Below are positions 33,181 through 42,940 of a stretch of 48,078 nt of DNA, piece after piece; position 1 is the first letter of the stretch; the number at the start of each line of letters is the position of its first letter. Under the pieces are notes generated by a model, which made no database searches, was not told the DNA's origin, and saw nothing but the letters and a program-made list of their open reading frames with translations. Origin of the DNA: Parendozoicomonas sp. Alg238-R29 (GTDB lineage Bacteria; Pseudomonadota; Gammaproteobacteria; Pseudomonadales; Endozoicomonadaceae); the NCBI RefSeq assembly GCF_947331445.1, contig NZ_CAMZOG010000030.1:1-48078 (forward strand), in the 5' to 3' direction. The position numbers were made by a program, and so were the translations under genes.

Positions 33181-33453
33181 AGTCTGAACTCAGTAGATCT
33201 GTAAAAAGTCTCTACTTAAGACAGCGCTCTAAAACAAAGTTCACCAACAGGAAGGTTAGGACATTGGCCACCGGTGAACCAGGGGGCGTTCTCAATCAGC
33301 TAACAGGCTGGGGAAAGCAGGGGAGAAGGATATAACTATGATCAGGATTCTACCGACCTGTGCGTTTATCGCTCCCTGTATTTTTCCACTGCTTAAAGAG
33401 TGCTGCGGGCACCCTCTTTAATTAGAAAAGCACCCGCACAATAACTAAATCCG
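33181..33453. other. Intergenic region with a MITE end scrap
   Basis: 273 bases. Positions 33282-33298 (AGGGGGCGTTCTCAATC) match the first 16 or so bases of the MITE ends at 2888 and 20260; the rest of the element is not recognisable. No gene is seen. Confidence 0.4.
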
Positions 33454-34287
33454 TTAAACCGCAACCGGCGCTTTGATATGGGCGTGAGCCTGGTAACCCA
33501 CCAGCTCAAAGTCATCAAAAGTGAAATCAAACAGATCTTTAATAGCCGGGTTCAGTTTCATCTCAGGTAAAGGCAAAGGTTTGCGGGAAAGCTGCTCTTC
33601 CACCTGTTCCATATGATTGGAGTAAAGGTGCGCATCACCAAAGGTGTGCACAAAATCTCCCAGTTCCAGATCACAGACCTGAGCAATCATCATGGTGAGC
33701 AATGCGTAGCTGGCAATATTAAACGGAACACCCAGGAAAATATCCGCACTGCGCTGATACAGCTGGCAGGAAAGCTTCCCATCCAATACATAGAACTGGA
33801 ACAGACAGTGGCAAGGTGGTAGAGCTTGTCGGTTCTGTGCTGCGTTCTCTCTCGGACTAATGGAAACATCCGGCAATACGGTTGGGTTCCAGGCAGACAC
33901 AACCAGACGGCGTGAGTTAGGATTGGTTTGAATCTCGTTAATCAGGTCAGTAATCTGGTCTACAACTTCGCCATTCGGCCCTTCCCAGCTGCGCCACTGT
34001 TTGCCATACACCGGACCAAGCTCACCTTCTTCAGTCGCCCATTCATCCCAGATAGAAACGCCATTTTCCTTCAAGTAGCCAATATTGGTTTCACCTTTCA
34101 AAAACCACAGTAATTCATGAAGGATAGAGCGCAGGTGACATTTCTTAGTCGTCACCAATGGGAAACCTTTCGCCAAATCAAAGCGCATCTGGTAACCAAA
34201 CACACTGTAGGTGCCGGTTCCGGTACGATCACCTTTGAAAACGCCAGTCTCTTTCACGTGGCGCATCAGATCCAGATACTGTTTCAT
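33454..34287 (-). CDS. thyA: ThyA, thymidylate synthase
   Basis: The 277-residue enzyme converts dUMP to dTMP with methylenetetrahydrofolate. Signatures are [15 protein letters not shown] near the N-terminus, [15 protein letters not shown], the catalytic Cys in [13 protein letters not shown], and [19 protein letters not shown]. It has the short insertion ([15 protein letters not shown]) before the catalytic loop seen in many gammaproteobacteria. The lgt stop is four bases upstream, so the two are co-transcribed, as in E. coli and Pseudomonas. Confidence 0.97.
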   Translation of the reverse strand: MKQYLDLMRHVKETGVFKGDRTGTGTYSVFGYQMRFDLAKGFPLVTTKKCHLRSILHELLWFLKGETNIGYLKENGVSIWDEWATEEGELGPVYGKQWRSWEGPNGEVVDQITDLINEIQTNPNSRRLVVSAWNPTVLPDVSISPRENAAQNRQALPPCHCLFQFYVLDGKLSCQLYQRSADIFLGVPFNIASYALLTMMIAQVCDLELGDFVHTFGDAHLYSNHMEQVEEQLSRKPLPLPEMKLNPAIKDLFDFTFDDFELVGYQAHAHIKAPVAV

Positions 34288-34291
34288 GCTC

Positions 34292-35179
34292 TTATCCTTT
34301 TTTGCGAGCTTGCTTAGCTATCTTTTCAGTCTGCTTTTTTTGAGAGGCAGCCGCCTGCAGCCAGGCACGATCATCACTGTTCATACCGTCCACCAGAGGT
34401 TTTTTCTGGTAGGCGTAAACCATAAATCCGATACCAATAATCACCATTGGCAAACTTAAAATCTGCCCCATGGTGAGCCAGTCCCAGGCCAGATAGCCGA
34501 GCTGGGGATCAGGCTGGCGGAAGAACTCGGCAATGATTCGGCCACTGCCATAAAGAATCAGAAACAGGCCGGACACCGCCATTCTTGGGCGAGTTTTCGA
34601 GGAGAACCACCAGAGAATGGAGAAGATCACCACACCTTCAATAAAGAACTGATACAACTGAGAAGGGTGGCGGGTAATCTGTGTCGGGTCGGTTGGAAAG
34701 ATCATTGCCCAGGGCACATCGCTGGCGCGGCCCCAAAGTTCGCCACCAACAAAGTTACCTATGCGCCCAGCCCCCAGACCAAAGGGAACAAGAGGAGCAA
34801 TAAAATCGGTGGTCTGGAAAAAGGATTTCCCAATCTTCCGACAATAAAGATACATCGCCACAAATACGCCCAACATTCCGCCATGGAAGGACATTCCTCC
34901 CTGATCGATACGGAACAGCCAGAGCGGGTTTTGCAGGAAATAATCGAAGTTGTAAAACAGCACATAGCCAAAGCGACCACCAAGAACTACGCCTATGGCG
35001 CCATAAAAAATCAGGTCAGAAAGCTGATCCTGGTTCCATAATCCGCCGGACTTTTTGCAACGTTGGCTTCCTAGAAACCATGCACCTGAAAATGCCAGAA
35101 GATACATCAGGCCATACCAGTGAACCTTCAACGGCCCCAATTCCAGAGCAATTGGATTGATATCGGGATACGAAATCAC
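34292..35179 (-). CDS. lgt: Lgt, prolipoprotein diacylglyceryl transferase
   Basis: The 295-residue inner-membrane enzyme transfers diacylglyceryl to the lipobox Cys of prolipoproteins. Seven hydrophobic segments are visible, with the key blocks [20 protein letters not shown] and the Lgt signature [17 protein letters not shown], which includes the essential Arg and the Glu. It is immediately upstream of thyA and 9 bases downstream of the TauE-like gene. Confidence 0.96.
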   Translation of the reverse strand: MISYPDINPIALELGPLKVHWYGLMYLLAFSGAWFLGSQRCKKSGGLWNQDQLSDLIFYGAIGVVLGGRFGYVLFYNFDYFLQNPLWLFRIDQGGMSFHGGMLGVFVAMYLYCRKIGKSFFQTTDFIAPLVPFGLGAGRIGNFVGGELWGRASDVPWAMIFPTDPTQITRHPSQLYQFFIEGVVIFSILWWFSSKTRPRMAVSGLFLILYGSGRIIAEFFRQPDPQLGYLAWDWLTMGQILSLPMVIIGIGFMVYAYQKKPLVDGMNSDDRAWLQAAASQKKQTEKIAKQARKKG

Positions 35180-35188
35180 ACCCTGTCC

Positions 35189-35983
35189 TCAACTTCCTAA
35201 AATAAATTTCAGCCCGACAACAAACAACAAACAGGCAAACAAACGGCGTAAAACTTTTGCCGGCAATTGATGCGCCAGCTTGGCGCCCAAACGGGCAAAG
35301 GGAACACTCATCAGTACTATACCGGCAAACGCTGGCCAGTACACAAGTCCAGTACTCAGCTCGGGCAGGCCTTCAATATTGTCTCCCAATACAATATTGG
35401 CCACTGCTCCCATAACAGCAATTGGAACACCACAAGCGGCCGACGTGCCCACGGCCCATTTCATCCCCATGCCAAACCGGGTGAGAAAAGGAACAGTTAA
35501 TGAACCACCACCGATACCAAAAATGGCAGAGATCAGTCCAATCATTGTACCGCCGGTAAGCATCAGCGGTGGTGCAGGCAAAGCTCCCTGCCCGCCTTTA
35601 TCTTCTTTCTTGCTGAGCAACAAACGGAAACCAATAAGAATTGCGCCTATACCGATTATCAACTGCAATGACGCGCTGCTTAACTGAACAGCAATGGCAA
35701 CGCCTAACCAGGCACCCAGCATAATTCCCGGAGCCAGCAGCTTTACCCCAGGCCAGAACACATTGCCACTTTTGTTATGACTGAACGTAGAGCTGAGTGA
35801 AGTAGGAATAATGGTTGCCAAGGAGGTTCCTACTGCAAGGTGAGTTATATACTCTGGAGAAAGACCAAGCAGAGTAAACGCAAAAACAAGTGCCGGAACT
35901 ATAATCAGTCCACCACCAACACCAAACAACCCTGCCAATGTGCCTGCCGCAGCCCCGGTAACCAGATACCCTAAAAATTCCAC
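35189..35983 (-). CDS. TauE/SafE-family sulfite/organosulfonate exporter
   Basis: The 264-residue membrane protein has the two TauE repeats with glycine-rich starts: GTLAGLFGVGGGLIIVPALVF near residue 15 and GLISAIFGIGGGSLTVPFLT near residue 155. About eight membrane helices. Its gene is commonly found next to lgt in Pseudomonas and relatives. Substrate unknown. Confidence 0.93.
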   Translation of the reverse strand: MEFLGYLVTGAAAGTLAGLFGVGGGLIIVPALVFAFTLLGLSPEYITHLAVGTSLATIIPTSLSSTFSHNKSGNVFWPGVKLLAPGIMLGAWLGVAIAVQLSSASLQLIIGIGAILIGFRLLLSKKEDKGGQGALPAPPLMLTGGTMIGLISAIFGIGGGSLTVPFLTRFGMGMKWAVGTSAACGVPIAVMGAVANIVLGDNIEGLPELSTGLVYWPAFAGIVLMSVPFARLGAKLAHQLPAKVLRRLFACLLFVVGLKFILGS

Positions 35984-36116
35984 GTTAAATAATCCGTCGC
36001 TCTTTTATGAAATCGCTCTATGAAGCCTTGAAGATGCCCCATGAAGTCATCGCACCTGAATCCCTTGTCGTGTAGTGTACGTAGATGAAAGTACACCGAT
36101 AAGAAGCAGATAAGCC

Positions 36117-36911
36117 ATGTGCCTGATAGCCCTTAACTGGGATCCAGACAGTGATCATCCTCTGATCATGTTGTCCAACCGCGATGAATTCTACCAGCGA
36201 CCTACCCGGAAGGCTCACTTCTGGGACAAACATCCCGATATTTTTGGTGGTCTTGATCTCAGGGCCGGAGGAACATGGTTGGCTGTTAGCACCAAAGGTC
36301 GTTTGGCTGCCATAACCAACTTCAGGGAGCTGGACACCAGTGGTGAACGTTCTCGGGGAGAACTGACCAGCGGTTTTTTAAACACAGACGTGACAGCGGA
36401 AGTGTTTTTAAAACAGGTACATACTCGGAATAAGCAGTATGCCGGGTTCAATTTGCTGCTAGGGGACAACACCGGTTTGTGGTACTACTCCAACCGGGAA
36501 AATATTATTCGCCAACTTAAACCTGGGTTATATGGATTGAGTAATGGTTTGCTGAATACGCCCTGGCCGAAAGTGCGCCGCCTGAAAAAACACTTAAAGC
36601 AGGCGATCTCCAACCACGAAATCAACCCAAAGCATTTGATCAAATTATTGCACGATGAACATCGTCCTCCTGATGACCAGATTCCAGATACCGGAGTCGA
36701 CCCAATCTGGGAACGCATGTTATCGCCATGTTTTATTCATTCTCCCGCTTATGGAACCCGCAACAGTGTTGCCCTGATTCTTAAGCGGGATGGCAGCATA
36801 AACTGGCACGAGCAACAATACGATGTGGAAGGTGAACTGGAACAGGCTTTTCATGAAAGGTTATCTATGCCTGAACGCTGGCTAACCAATACTAAAACTG
36901 TTTTATCCTGA
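36117..36911 (+). CDS. NRDE (TANGO2) family protein
   Basis: The 264-residue protein starts MCLIALNW, where Cys2 would become the N-terminal residue, and has the namesake motif MLSNRDEFYQRPT near residue 27, then FGGLDLRAGGTWLAVSTKGRLAAITNFRE. This is an Ntn-hydrolase-like family whose eukaryotic member TANGO2 is linked to Golgi organisation and haem handling; bacterial function is not settled. Divergent from the TauE gene with a 133-base gap. Confidence 0.93.
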   Translation: MCLIALNWDPDSDHPLIMLSNRDEFYQRPTRKAHFWDKHPDIFGGLDLRAGGTWLAVSTKGRLAAITNFRELDTSGERSRGELTSGFLNTDVTAEVFLKQVHTRNKQYAGFNLLLGDNTGLWYYSNRENIIRQLKPGLYGLSNGLLNTPWPKVRRLKKHLKQAISNHEINPKHLIKLLHDEHRPPDDQIPDTGVDPIWERMLSPCFIHSPAYGTRNSVALILKRDGSINWHEQQYDVEGELEQAFHERLSMPERWLTNTKTVLS

Positions 36912-36965
36912 CAGGTTTTCATGTTTTATAAGTGTTGGGTTATGCCACTTTGCGGCTAACCCAAT

Positions 36966-38648
36966 TTACAGTTCAAGCTCGCCCTGCCTGACTTTCTTGG
37001 CAACAACCTGCTTCTGTTCAACTCTTTCCTCTTGTGCTTCTTCTGACTCCTGAGTATCGCTAAGGATCATATCCGAGGCCTTCTCACCAATGGCGATTGC
37101 CGGAGCATTGGTATTACCACTGATCAGGTCCGGCAAAATAGAGATATCCACAACCCGCAGATTTTCCATGCCATGGACCCTTAATCGGTAATCAACCACA
37201 GCCTCTTCATCTTCACCCATTTTGCAGGTACAGGCAGGGTGATACACATGGCCACCCCTTTCACGAATAAATTCAGCCAGTTCTTCATCACTTTGAGCCT
37301 GACTTCCGGGAAAGACTTCTTCCCCCTTGAACTCTTCAAAAGCTGGAGCAGCAAAAACTTCCCGCATCATCCGAAGACCTTTGATCATCAACGCCACATC
37401 ATCAGGATGAGACATCATATTGAACTGAAGCTTTGGCTTATCTTTCGGGTCAGAACTATTGAGGGTTAATGTGCCACGGCTCTTTGGCCTAAGCAGATTA
37501 ATATGAACCGAATAGCCCCACCCCATCATTAACCGAAAGTTACGGCCATGATCATCAAATAGCGCTGGAATACACTGCACCTGCAGATCAGGGCGATCTA
37601 ATGACGGGTCGGACTTCATAAACCCACCAGCTTCTACTGGCGGCATACTCAGTAACCCCTTGCGATTGCGCCAGTATTTCCAGAACTCTCCTCCCTGAGT
37701 CATCAATTGCAGAGGATTTAACGAAACACTGTCATGCTTTTTTCTGCGCTGAACCAGAACAGCATCAGCATGTTCCTGCAGATTCTTGCCAACACCTGTT
37801 AATGGATGAACAACAGAAATACCGTGCTTACCAAGTTCGTCAGGATCACCAACACCGGAAAGCATCAACAGTTGTGGACTTTGCACCGCACCTGCACACA
37901 ACAGAACCTCCCGCCGGGCTTCTACTGCCTGGATTTTTCCCTGATGCTCATACTCGGCACCTACAGCGCGCTTACCTTCAAACAGAATCCGGGTGACATA
38001 AGCCTGTGAAATAATGGTGAGATTGTCTCGACCTTCAATCGGGAACAGATAAGCCTTAGCAGCGCTGCAGCGTTCACCATTTTTCATAGTGAGCTGATAC
38101 CAGCCCATACCGTTTTGGTCAGAGCCATTAAAATCCGGGTTATAGGTATGGCCGACCTCCACGGTCGCCATAACAAAACGTTCTGCCACGGGGTGGCGAT
38201 AAGGAGCATCACAAACGTTCAAAGGCCCACCAACTCCATGGCGTTCGCTCTCTCCACGTTCCTGATGCATGCTGCGTTTGAAATAAGGTAACAGATCGTC
38301 GAACGTCCATTCCGGGTTGCCAGAGGGCGTCCAATTTTCATAATCGTCTTTATGGCCGCGAATATACAGCATGGCATTAATGGCGCTGCTACCGCCCAAG
38401 GCCTTGCCCCTGGGGCAATAGTGAGTGCGATTATTCTGGAAAGGCTCCGGCCCTCCCTGAAACTGCCAGTTATAGCGACTGGTATTCATCAGACCCAAAA
38501 TACCCATGGGGGTATCGACGAGTGCGGACTTGCCATCGCGACCGGCTTCCAGAAGGCAAACACTGTATTGACCATTGGCAGAGAGCCTGTTGGCCAGAAC
38601 ACAACCAGCGGAGCCGCCACCAATAATCACGAAATCGTATGAGGACAT
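36966..38648 (-). CDS. GMC-family oxidoreductase (choline/alcohol dehydrogenase-like)
   Basis: The 560-residue FAD enzyme has the N-terminal dinucleotide motif FVIIGGGSAGCVLANRLS, the GMC signature 1 PRGKALGGSSAINAMLYIRG near residue 78, signature 2 GAVQSPQLLMLSGVGDP near residue 252, and the C-terminal catalytic His region HVYHPACTCKMG plus NTNAPAIAIGEKASDMI. It resembles alkanol/choline-type dehydrogenases; without a signal peptide it is probably membrane-associated in the cytoplasm. The last 30 residues are a Glu/Lys/Gln-rich tail that is unusual for the family. Together with the desaturase it interrupts the conserved lgt-ptsP gene order. Confidence 0.93.
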   Translation of the reverse strand: MSSYDFVIIGGGSAGCVLANRLSANGQYSVCLLEAGRDGKSALVDTPMGILGLMNTSRYNWQFQGGPEPFQNNRTHYCPRGKALGGSSAINAMLYIRGHKDDYENWTPSGNPEWTFDDLLPYFKRSMHQERGESERHGVGGPLNVCDAPYRHPVAERFVMATVEVGHTYNPDFNGSDQNGMGWYQLTMKNGERCSAAKAYLFPIEGRDNLTIISQAYVTRILFEGKRAVGAEYEHQGKIQAVEARREVLLCAGAVQSPQLLMLSGVGDPDELGKHGISVVHPLTGVGKNLQEHADAVLVQRRKKHDSVSLNPLQLMTQGGEFWKYWRNRKGLLSMPPVEAGGFMKSDPSLDRPDLQVQCIPALFDDHGRNFRLMMGWGYSVHINLLRPKSRGTLTLNSSDPKDKPKLQFNMMSHPDDVALMIKGLRMMREVFAAPAFEEFKGEEVFPGSQAQSDEELAEFIRERGGHVYHPACTCKMGEDEEAVVDYRLRVHGMENLRVVDISILPDLISGNTNAPAIAIGEKASDMILSDTQESEEAQEERVEQKQVVAKKVRQGELEL

Positions 38649-38847
38649 AGTTTTATTCTTGCTGTTATTTCATCCCGTGACCATCGATCATAGCCCAGAG
38701 AACACTGCAGCGTAAGAACTAAGCAGGGGAACATAAGCTTAAATAAAAGCCAAATTCACCGCTTCCCCACCGCTTTTATGGGCCATTCTGGCAATATCTC
38801 TCCATAAACTGGCATTAACCTTAAAACGAATACAGTTTCCAAACAGT
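38649..38847. other. Intergenic, nothing recognised
   Basis: 199 bases between the desaturase stop and the GMC start, which must include the GMC promoter. No clear promoter or terminator was picked out. Confidence 0.35.
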
Positions 38848-39924
38848 TCAGGGACTGTATTCAACCTGCCGATAAGGGCTTCCTGATTTTCCCATATGTC
38901 TCAAATGTTGATAATGTCCGCGCAATGCATGCCATAACGTGGGGTAAACCCGGTGCTGATAGTTATTCTGTTGGCATACCTGACGCACAATACGGTAAAG
39001 CTCAGGATAATGAGCATGGCTAATTCGGGGAAATAGATGATGCTCTGTCTGAAAATTCAAACCGCCCAAACACCAAGTCAGGAACCAGCTGCCGGGAGCA
39101 AAATCTACAGTTGTTTTTAACTGGTGCAGCGCCCACTCTTCTTTCAGCTGGCCATCTTTACCAAGCTCGGGAAACTCTGCCTTATCCACAACATGCGCAA
39201 GCTGAAATACGACGGTAAACACCGTACTCATCACAGCATGCATGATCAGAAAACCAATCAGGGCTGATTCCCAACCAAGCAACCAAACTGGAATTACAAC
39301 ATACATAGCGATATAGCCAACCTTACTGCACCAGAATAGTAAGGACTCATTTTTCCCGTATGGCTGGGAATAATCACGTTCAGCTATTTTCTCACTGAAG
39401 TATGCCTTGTAATCCAGAAAGAAAAACCAGATCAGGCTGACTGTCGGATACATCAACCAGACATAGATATGTTGAAACCGATGGAACCAGCTGCGCTTCT
39501 GATGAGGGCTCATACGCAGCATGCCAAAGGATTCAATATCTTCATCAATTCCTTTGATATTGGTGAAAGAGTGATGGCTTAGATTGTGTTTCTGGCGCCA
39601 ATAATATGCGTGTGAACCAATAAGATTAAATGTTCTGGCGGCAAGAAGGTTGAGGTTTTTATTGGGCGTTAAGCTGTCGTGCCCACCGTCATGCATGATA
39701 TTGAAGCCCACCAAACAAGTGGTTAATCCATGAAAGAACCACACAGCCCATCCCCATGGAGAAGGAAGACTTAAAAACAAAACATAACTGCTCACATGCA
39801 AAGCGAGAATGGTAAAAACTTTTTGGTAAAGATCTGATGTGCCAGTTTTGGCTAAGCCATTGTCCGTGAAATAGCTATTCACAGCCTTGGAAAGCGTATT
39901 GTAGGCAGGGCGTGTAGAAGACAT
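38848..39924 (-). CDS. Membrane fatty acid desaturase
   Basis: The 358-residue integral-membrane di-iron enzyme shows the three histidine boxes: HDGGHDS, HNLSHHSFTN and the QTEHHLFP box in which the first His is Gln, a feature of front-end (delta-5/6) acyl desaturases. No fused cytochrome b5 domain is present. The frame is open to a TTG at 39972, but the ATG at 39924 is chosen as the usual start. Two 19-base repeats lie directly upstream. Confidence 0.9.
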   Translation of the reverse strand: MSSTRPAYNTLSKAVNSYFTDNGLAKTGTSDLYQKVFTILALHVSSYVLFLSLPSPWGWAVWFFHGLTTCLVGFNIMHDGGHDSLTPNKNLNLLAARTFNLIGSHAYYWRQKHNLSHHSFTNIKGIDEDIESFGMLRMSPHQKRSWFHRFQHIYVWLMYPTVSLIWFFFLDYKAYFSEKIAERDYSQPYGKNESLLFWCSKVGYIAMYVVIPVWLLGWESALIGFLIMHAVMSTVFTVVFQLAHVVDKAEFPELGKDGQLKEEWALHQLKTTVDFAPGSWFLTWCLGGLNFQTEHHLFPRISHAHYPELYRIVRQVCQQNNYQHRVYPTLWHALRGHYQHLRHMGKSGSPYRQVEYSP

Positions 39925-39977
39925 AAAACGGCTTTTCTTTTTTACACCCGATAGTAATGTGCTTAACCCCAAAAAGC

Positions 39978-40020
39978 ATTGCTCTTTTGACTATAAATTG
40001 CTCTTTTGACTATAAATTGC
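39978..40020. repeat. 19-bp tandem repeat upstream of the desaturase
   Basis: ATTGCTCTTTTGACTATAA is repeated at 39978-39996 and 39997-40015, with a further five bases. On the desaturase strand each unit contains TTATAGT, which looks like a -10 box, so the duplication may have doubled a promoter element. Confidence 0.75.
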
Positions 40021-40045
40021 GGAAACTTGGTCAGTCTTGATCGGT

Positions 40046-40076
40046 CAATGCTGAGTTCGATGCCTAATTGAGCCCC
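40046..40076. mobile_element. MITE end fragment
   Basis: Read on the minus strand, GGGGCTCAATTAGGCATCGA then ACTCAGCATTG matches the left arm of the complete MITE (CATCGAACTCAGCATT) and the start of the other copies. It supplies the last codons and the TAG stop of the broken gene at 40064-40537. Confidence 0.65.
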
Positions 40077-40537
40077 AGGGACGGAGTGAGAGTATTTTCT
40101 GAAGATGCCATCACTGACTTGTCCTTGATAAAGGTTTCCAGAGAAACTCGCCCTTCACTTTTCTTATTTTCCAAAACATGCACAGACAATAATTCTTTCG
40201 CTGGTTTTAGTACTTCGGGTGAAACACTGGCTGGTGAATGAATGACCCCACGGGAGCGTTCCACCGTTTTACCGAAGCACTCCACTCTTGACCCCGCTAT
40301 GTCTTTTTTCTGGAGTGAGAGGTGCCGGGCTATCTCTTCTGTTCTGGAATTTTTCGGAACTGCAAATACCATCTCTTTCACCTGCTCTGGATAGAAGCGA
40401 GGTGCATCTTGACAAGAAGATTTTGAGTTTGCTTATATCTGATTGGTGGTAGTACTGTGCATATCAATGATGAAATTGCCATCAGTGCTGAGTTCAGGCT
40501 TCGGATTAGCGATGATTGTTTTTACCGACATAAACAT
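40064..40537 (-). pseudogene. Hypothetical gene with internal nonsense codon and MITE-truncated end
   Basis: From ATG 40537 (or 40531, with GGAAGA six bases ahead) the frame reads MSVKTIIANPKPELSTDGNF and stops at a single TAA (40433-40435). It then continues in the same frame through PRFYPEQVKEMVFAVPKNSR and another 100 residues. The last residues (SLGLN and TAG) are encoded by a MITE end. Total about 157 codons. Not recognised; perhaps helical and charged. A translated fragment starting at GTG 40381 is possible. Confidence 0.6.
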
Positions 40538-40596
40538 TCTTCCAGACTTGTATCAAAGAAGCCACAGAATCAATTTAGATAATTGAGTAAGAAACG

Positions 40597-42873
40597 TCAG
40601 TTCAGATCAGCACGATTCCCAAGAACCTTATCGAGCCCGCGATGGCGCAGAGCCAGTTCCACAGCACTGCGAATAACCCGTGGGTTATCCATATTCATCA
40701 CTTCTGCGAGTAACTCTTTGGCTTGCTCAAGAGGCATATTACGTAACGCCCACTTAACCCGAGGTAAGTTGGTGGCATTCATGGAAAGCACATCAAAGCC
40801 CATAGCCATTAACAAAACAGCAGCCGCTGGGTCGCCAGCCATTTCACCACAAATAGAAACGGGCTTTCCTTCCTCATGGGCATCCTTAACCACTTTCTGC
40901 AAAGCATGCAAAACTGCCGGATGGAAGCTGTGGTATAAGTCAGCAACCCTTGGATTATTACGATCAACAGCAAGAATATACTGGGTCAGATCATTACTAC
41001 CGATAGATAAGAAGTCTACTCTGCGAGCAAAGTCGGCCACCTGATAAACAGCTGCTGGTACTTCAATCATTACGCCAACAGGTGGCAGCTGAATCTCCAG
41101 ACCTTCAGCGAGAACTTCATGGTAAGCCCGGTGAATAAGGTATAAAGATTCTTCCACTTCCGGTACGCCAGAAATCATCGGTAGCATTATGCGAAGATTA
41201 TCCAGCCCAACGCTCGCTTTGAGCATTGCGCGAACCTGTACCAGAAAAATTTCAGGGTGATCTAACGTTACCCGAATCCCCCGCCAACCAAGAAACGGAT
41301 TCTCTTCTTTGATAGGAAAATAACTCAGGGATTTATCACCACCGATATCCAGCGTACGGATAGTCACTGGTCGAGGATGGAAAATTCTTAACTGTTCCCG
41401 ATAAATCTCTTCCTGCTCTTTTTCACTGGGGAACCGTTCCCGAATCATAAAGGGAACTTCTGTCCGGTATAAGCCAACCCCCTCAGCTCCCTGACCCAAG
41501 GAACGTACCGTATCGGTCATCAACCCAGTATTCACCCACAACGGTAAACGGTAGTTGTCAGGGGTTATACAAGGTACATCTTTCAGGGATTCCAAGCCTT
41601 CAACAAAGGCCTTTTCCTCATGCACCAGATTACGATACTGAGTCAGCAACTCCGGTGAAGGTGATACATAAACACGCCCCAGGTTGCCATCAACGATCAA
41701 CTCTCGACTGTTCATTCGTTCCCAAGGCAAATCGACCGCACCCATAATGGTCGGAACCCCCATAGCCCGAGCCAAAATCGCAACATGGGAATTTCCAGAG
41801 CCTTGCACAGAAACCAAGCCAGCCAGTTTATCCCGGGGAATCTCCCCAAGCATTCCTGGTGTCAATTCTTCACTGATAACAATGGCCTGCTCCGGCCAGA
41901 CAACTTCATCCTGCTGATGTTGTTGCAGAACAGAAAGAACCCGGCGACCAAGGTCACGGATATCCACAGCCCGCTCGCGCAGATAAGGGTCTTCCATCAA
42001 TTCAAAGTGGCGTACATGTTCTTCTATAACCTGCTTGAGCGCTCCCTGTGCCCACTGCCCTTTATTAATGACGGCGGCTATCTCAGCCCCCAGGGCATTG
42101 TCATCAAGCATGCGGAGATACACATCAAACAATGCCTGCTCTTCAGCAGGCACTTGGTCGGCCAGTTTGTCAGCCGTTGATTTCATCTGTTCCCGAACAC
42201 TAATCAGAGCGTCAAAGAAGGCCTGATTCTCACCTTCAATATCATCGGTGTCTTTATCTGGAACAGCACTAAGGTCGGCTGGTGGGGCAAGTACCACTGC
42301 AGAGCCAATGGCTATTCCCGGAGACCCGGCAACCCCGACAAAACGAGACTGCCGGGGACGTTCATGAACAGATTCGGGAAAGTGCAGAGAGCCTGTGGCC
42401 TCTGCATGGGCGATCACACCGGCCAGCTGGGCTGACATTGTGACCAGAAAAGATTCTTCGCTTTCATCAAAGCGACGTTTCGCATTCTGCTGAACAACCA
42501 GAACCCCGAGCAGATTGCGTTGATGAATTATGGGAACACCGAGGAAGGAGCGAAAACGCTCCTCCCCGGTTTCTTTGAGATAACGGAACTTGGGATGCGA
42601 AGCAGCATCTTCCAGGTTGATGGGCTCCTCTCGAAGGCCAACCTGCCCCACAAGACCTTCGGAGCGGGATAAAGTCACCCGACCAACAGCCTTGCGATTC
42701 AAGCCTTCAGAAGCCATCAGGGTATAGCGACTGGTGTCTTCATCGTAGAGATAAACGGAGCACACTTCTGTGCACATAGTCATGCGAACACTGCGAACAA
42801 TCACGTCCAGCGCTGCCTGAAGATCTCTGGCAGCACCTACTTCCTGGACGATTCTTCGCAGTGTGCTCAACAT
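40597..42873 (-). CDS. ptsP: PtsP (EI-Ntr), PEP-protein phosphotransferase
   Basis: The 758-residue enzyme I of the nitrogen PTS passes phosphate from PEP to NPr. Domains: an N-terminal GAF (residues 18-160, with FLGVPIIHQRNLLGVLVVQQ), the PEP-utiliser N-terminal domain, the swivelling His domain with the phosphorylated His in SGNSHVAILARAMGVPTI, and the PEP-binding barrel with the catalytic Cys in VSICGEMAGDP. The frame extends 18 codons further upstream, but MLSTLRRIVQEVGAARD at 42873 is the family start. rppH is just upstream, as in Pseudomonas and E. coli. Confidence 0.96.
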   Translation of the reverse strand: MLSTLRRIVQEVGAARDLQAALDVIVRSVRMTMCTEVCSVYLYDEDTSRYTLMASEGLNRKAVGRVTLSRSEGLVGQVGLREEPINLEDAASHPKFRYLKETGEERFRSFLGVPIIHQRNLLGVLVVQQNAKRRFDESEESFLVTMSAQLAGVIAHAEATGSLHFPESVHERPRQSRFVGVAGSPGIAIGSAVVLAPPADLSAVPDKDTDDIEGENQAFFDALISVREQMKSTADKLADQVPAEEQALFDVYLRMLDDNALGAEIAAVINKGQWAQGALKQVIEEHVRHFELMEDPYLRERAVDIRDLGRRVLSVLQQHQQDEVVWPEQAIVISEELTPGMLGEIPRDKLAGLVSVQGSGNSHVAILARAMGVPTIMGAVDLPWERMNSRELIVDGNLGRVYVSPSPELLTQYRNLVHEEKAFVEGLESLKDVPCITPDNYRLPLWVNTGLMTDTVRSLGQGAEGVGLYRTEVPFMIRERFPSEKEQEEIYREQLRIFHPRPVTIRTLDIGGDKSLSYFPIKEENPFLGWRGIRVTLDHPEIFLVQVRAMLKASVGLDNLRIMLPMISGVPEVEESLYLIHRAYHEVLAEGLEIQLPPVGVMIEVPAAVYQVADFARRVDFLSIGSNDLTQYILAVDRNNPRVADLYHSFHPAVLHALQKVVKDAHEEGKPVSICGEMAGDPAAAVLLMAMGFDVLSMNATNLPRVKWALRNMPLEQAKELLAEVMNMDNPRVIRSAVELALRHRGLDKVLGNRADLN

Positions 42874-42940
42874 GCTCAGCTCTATCCCCTTTGTATTCTT
42901 CCCACATGCAAAGCAGTACTTTCGCACTGTTTACTGCTTG

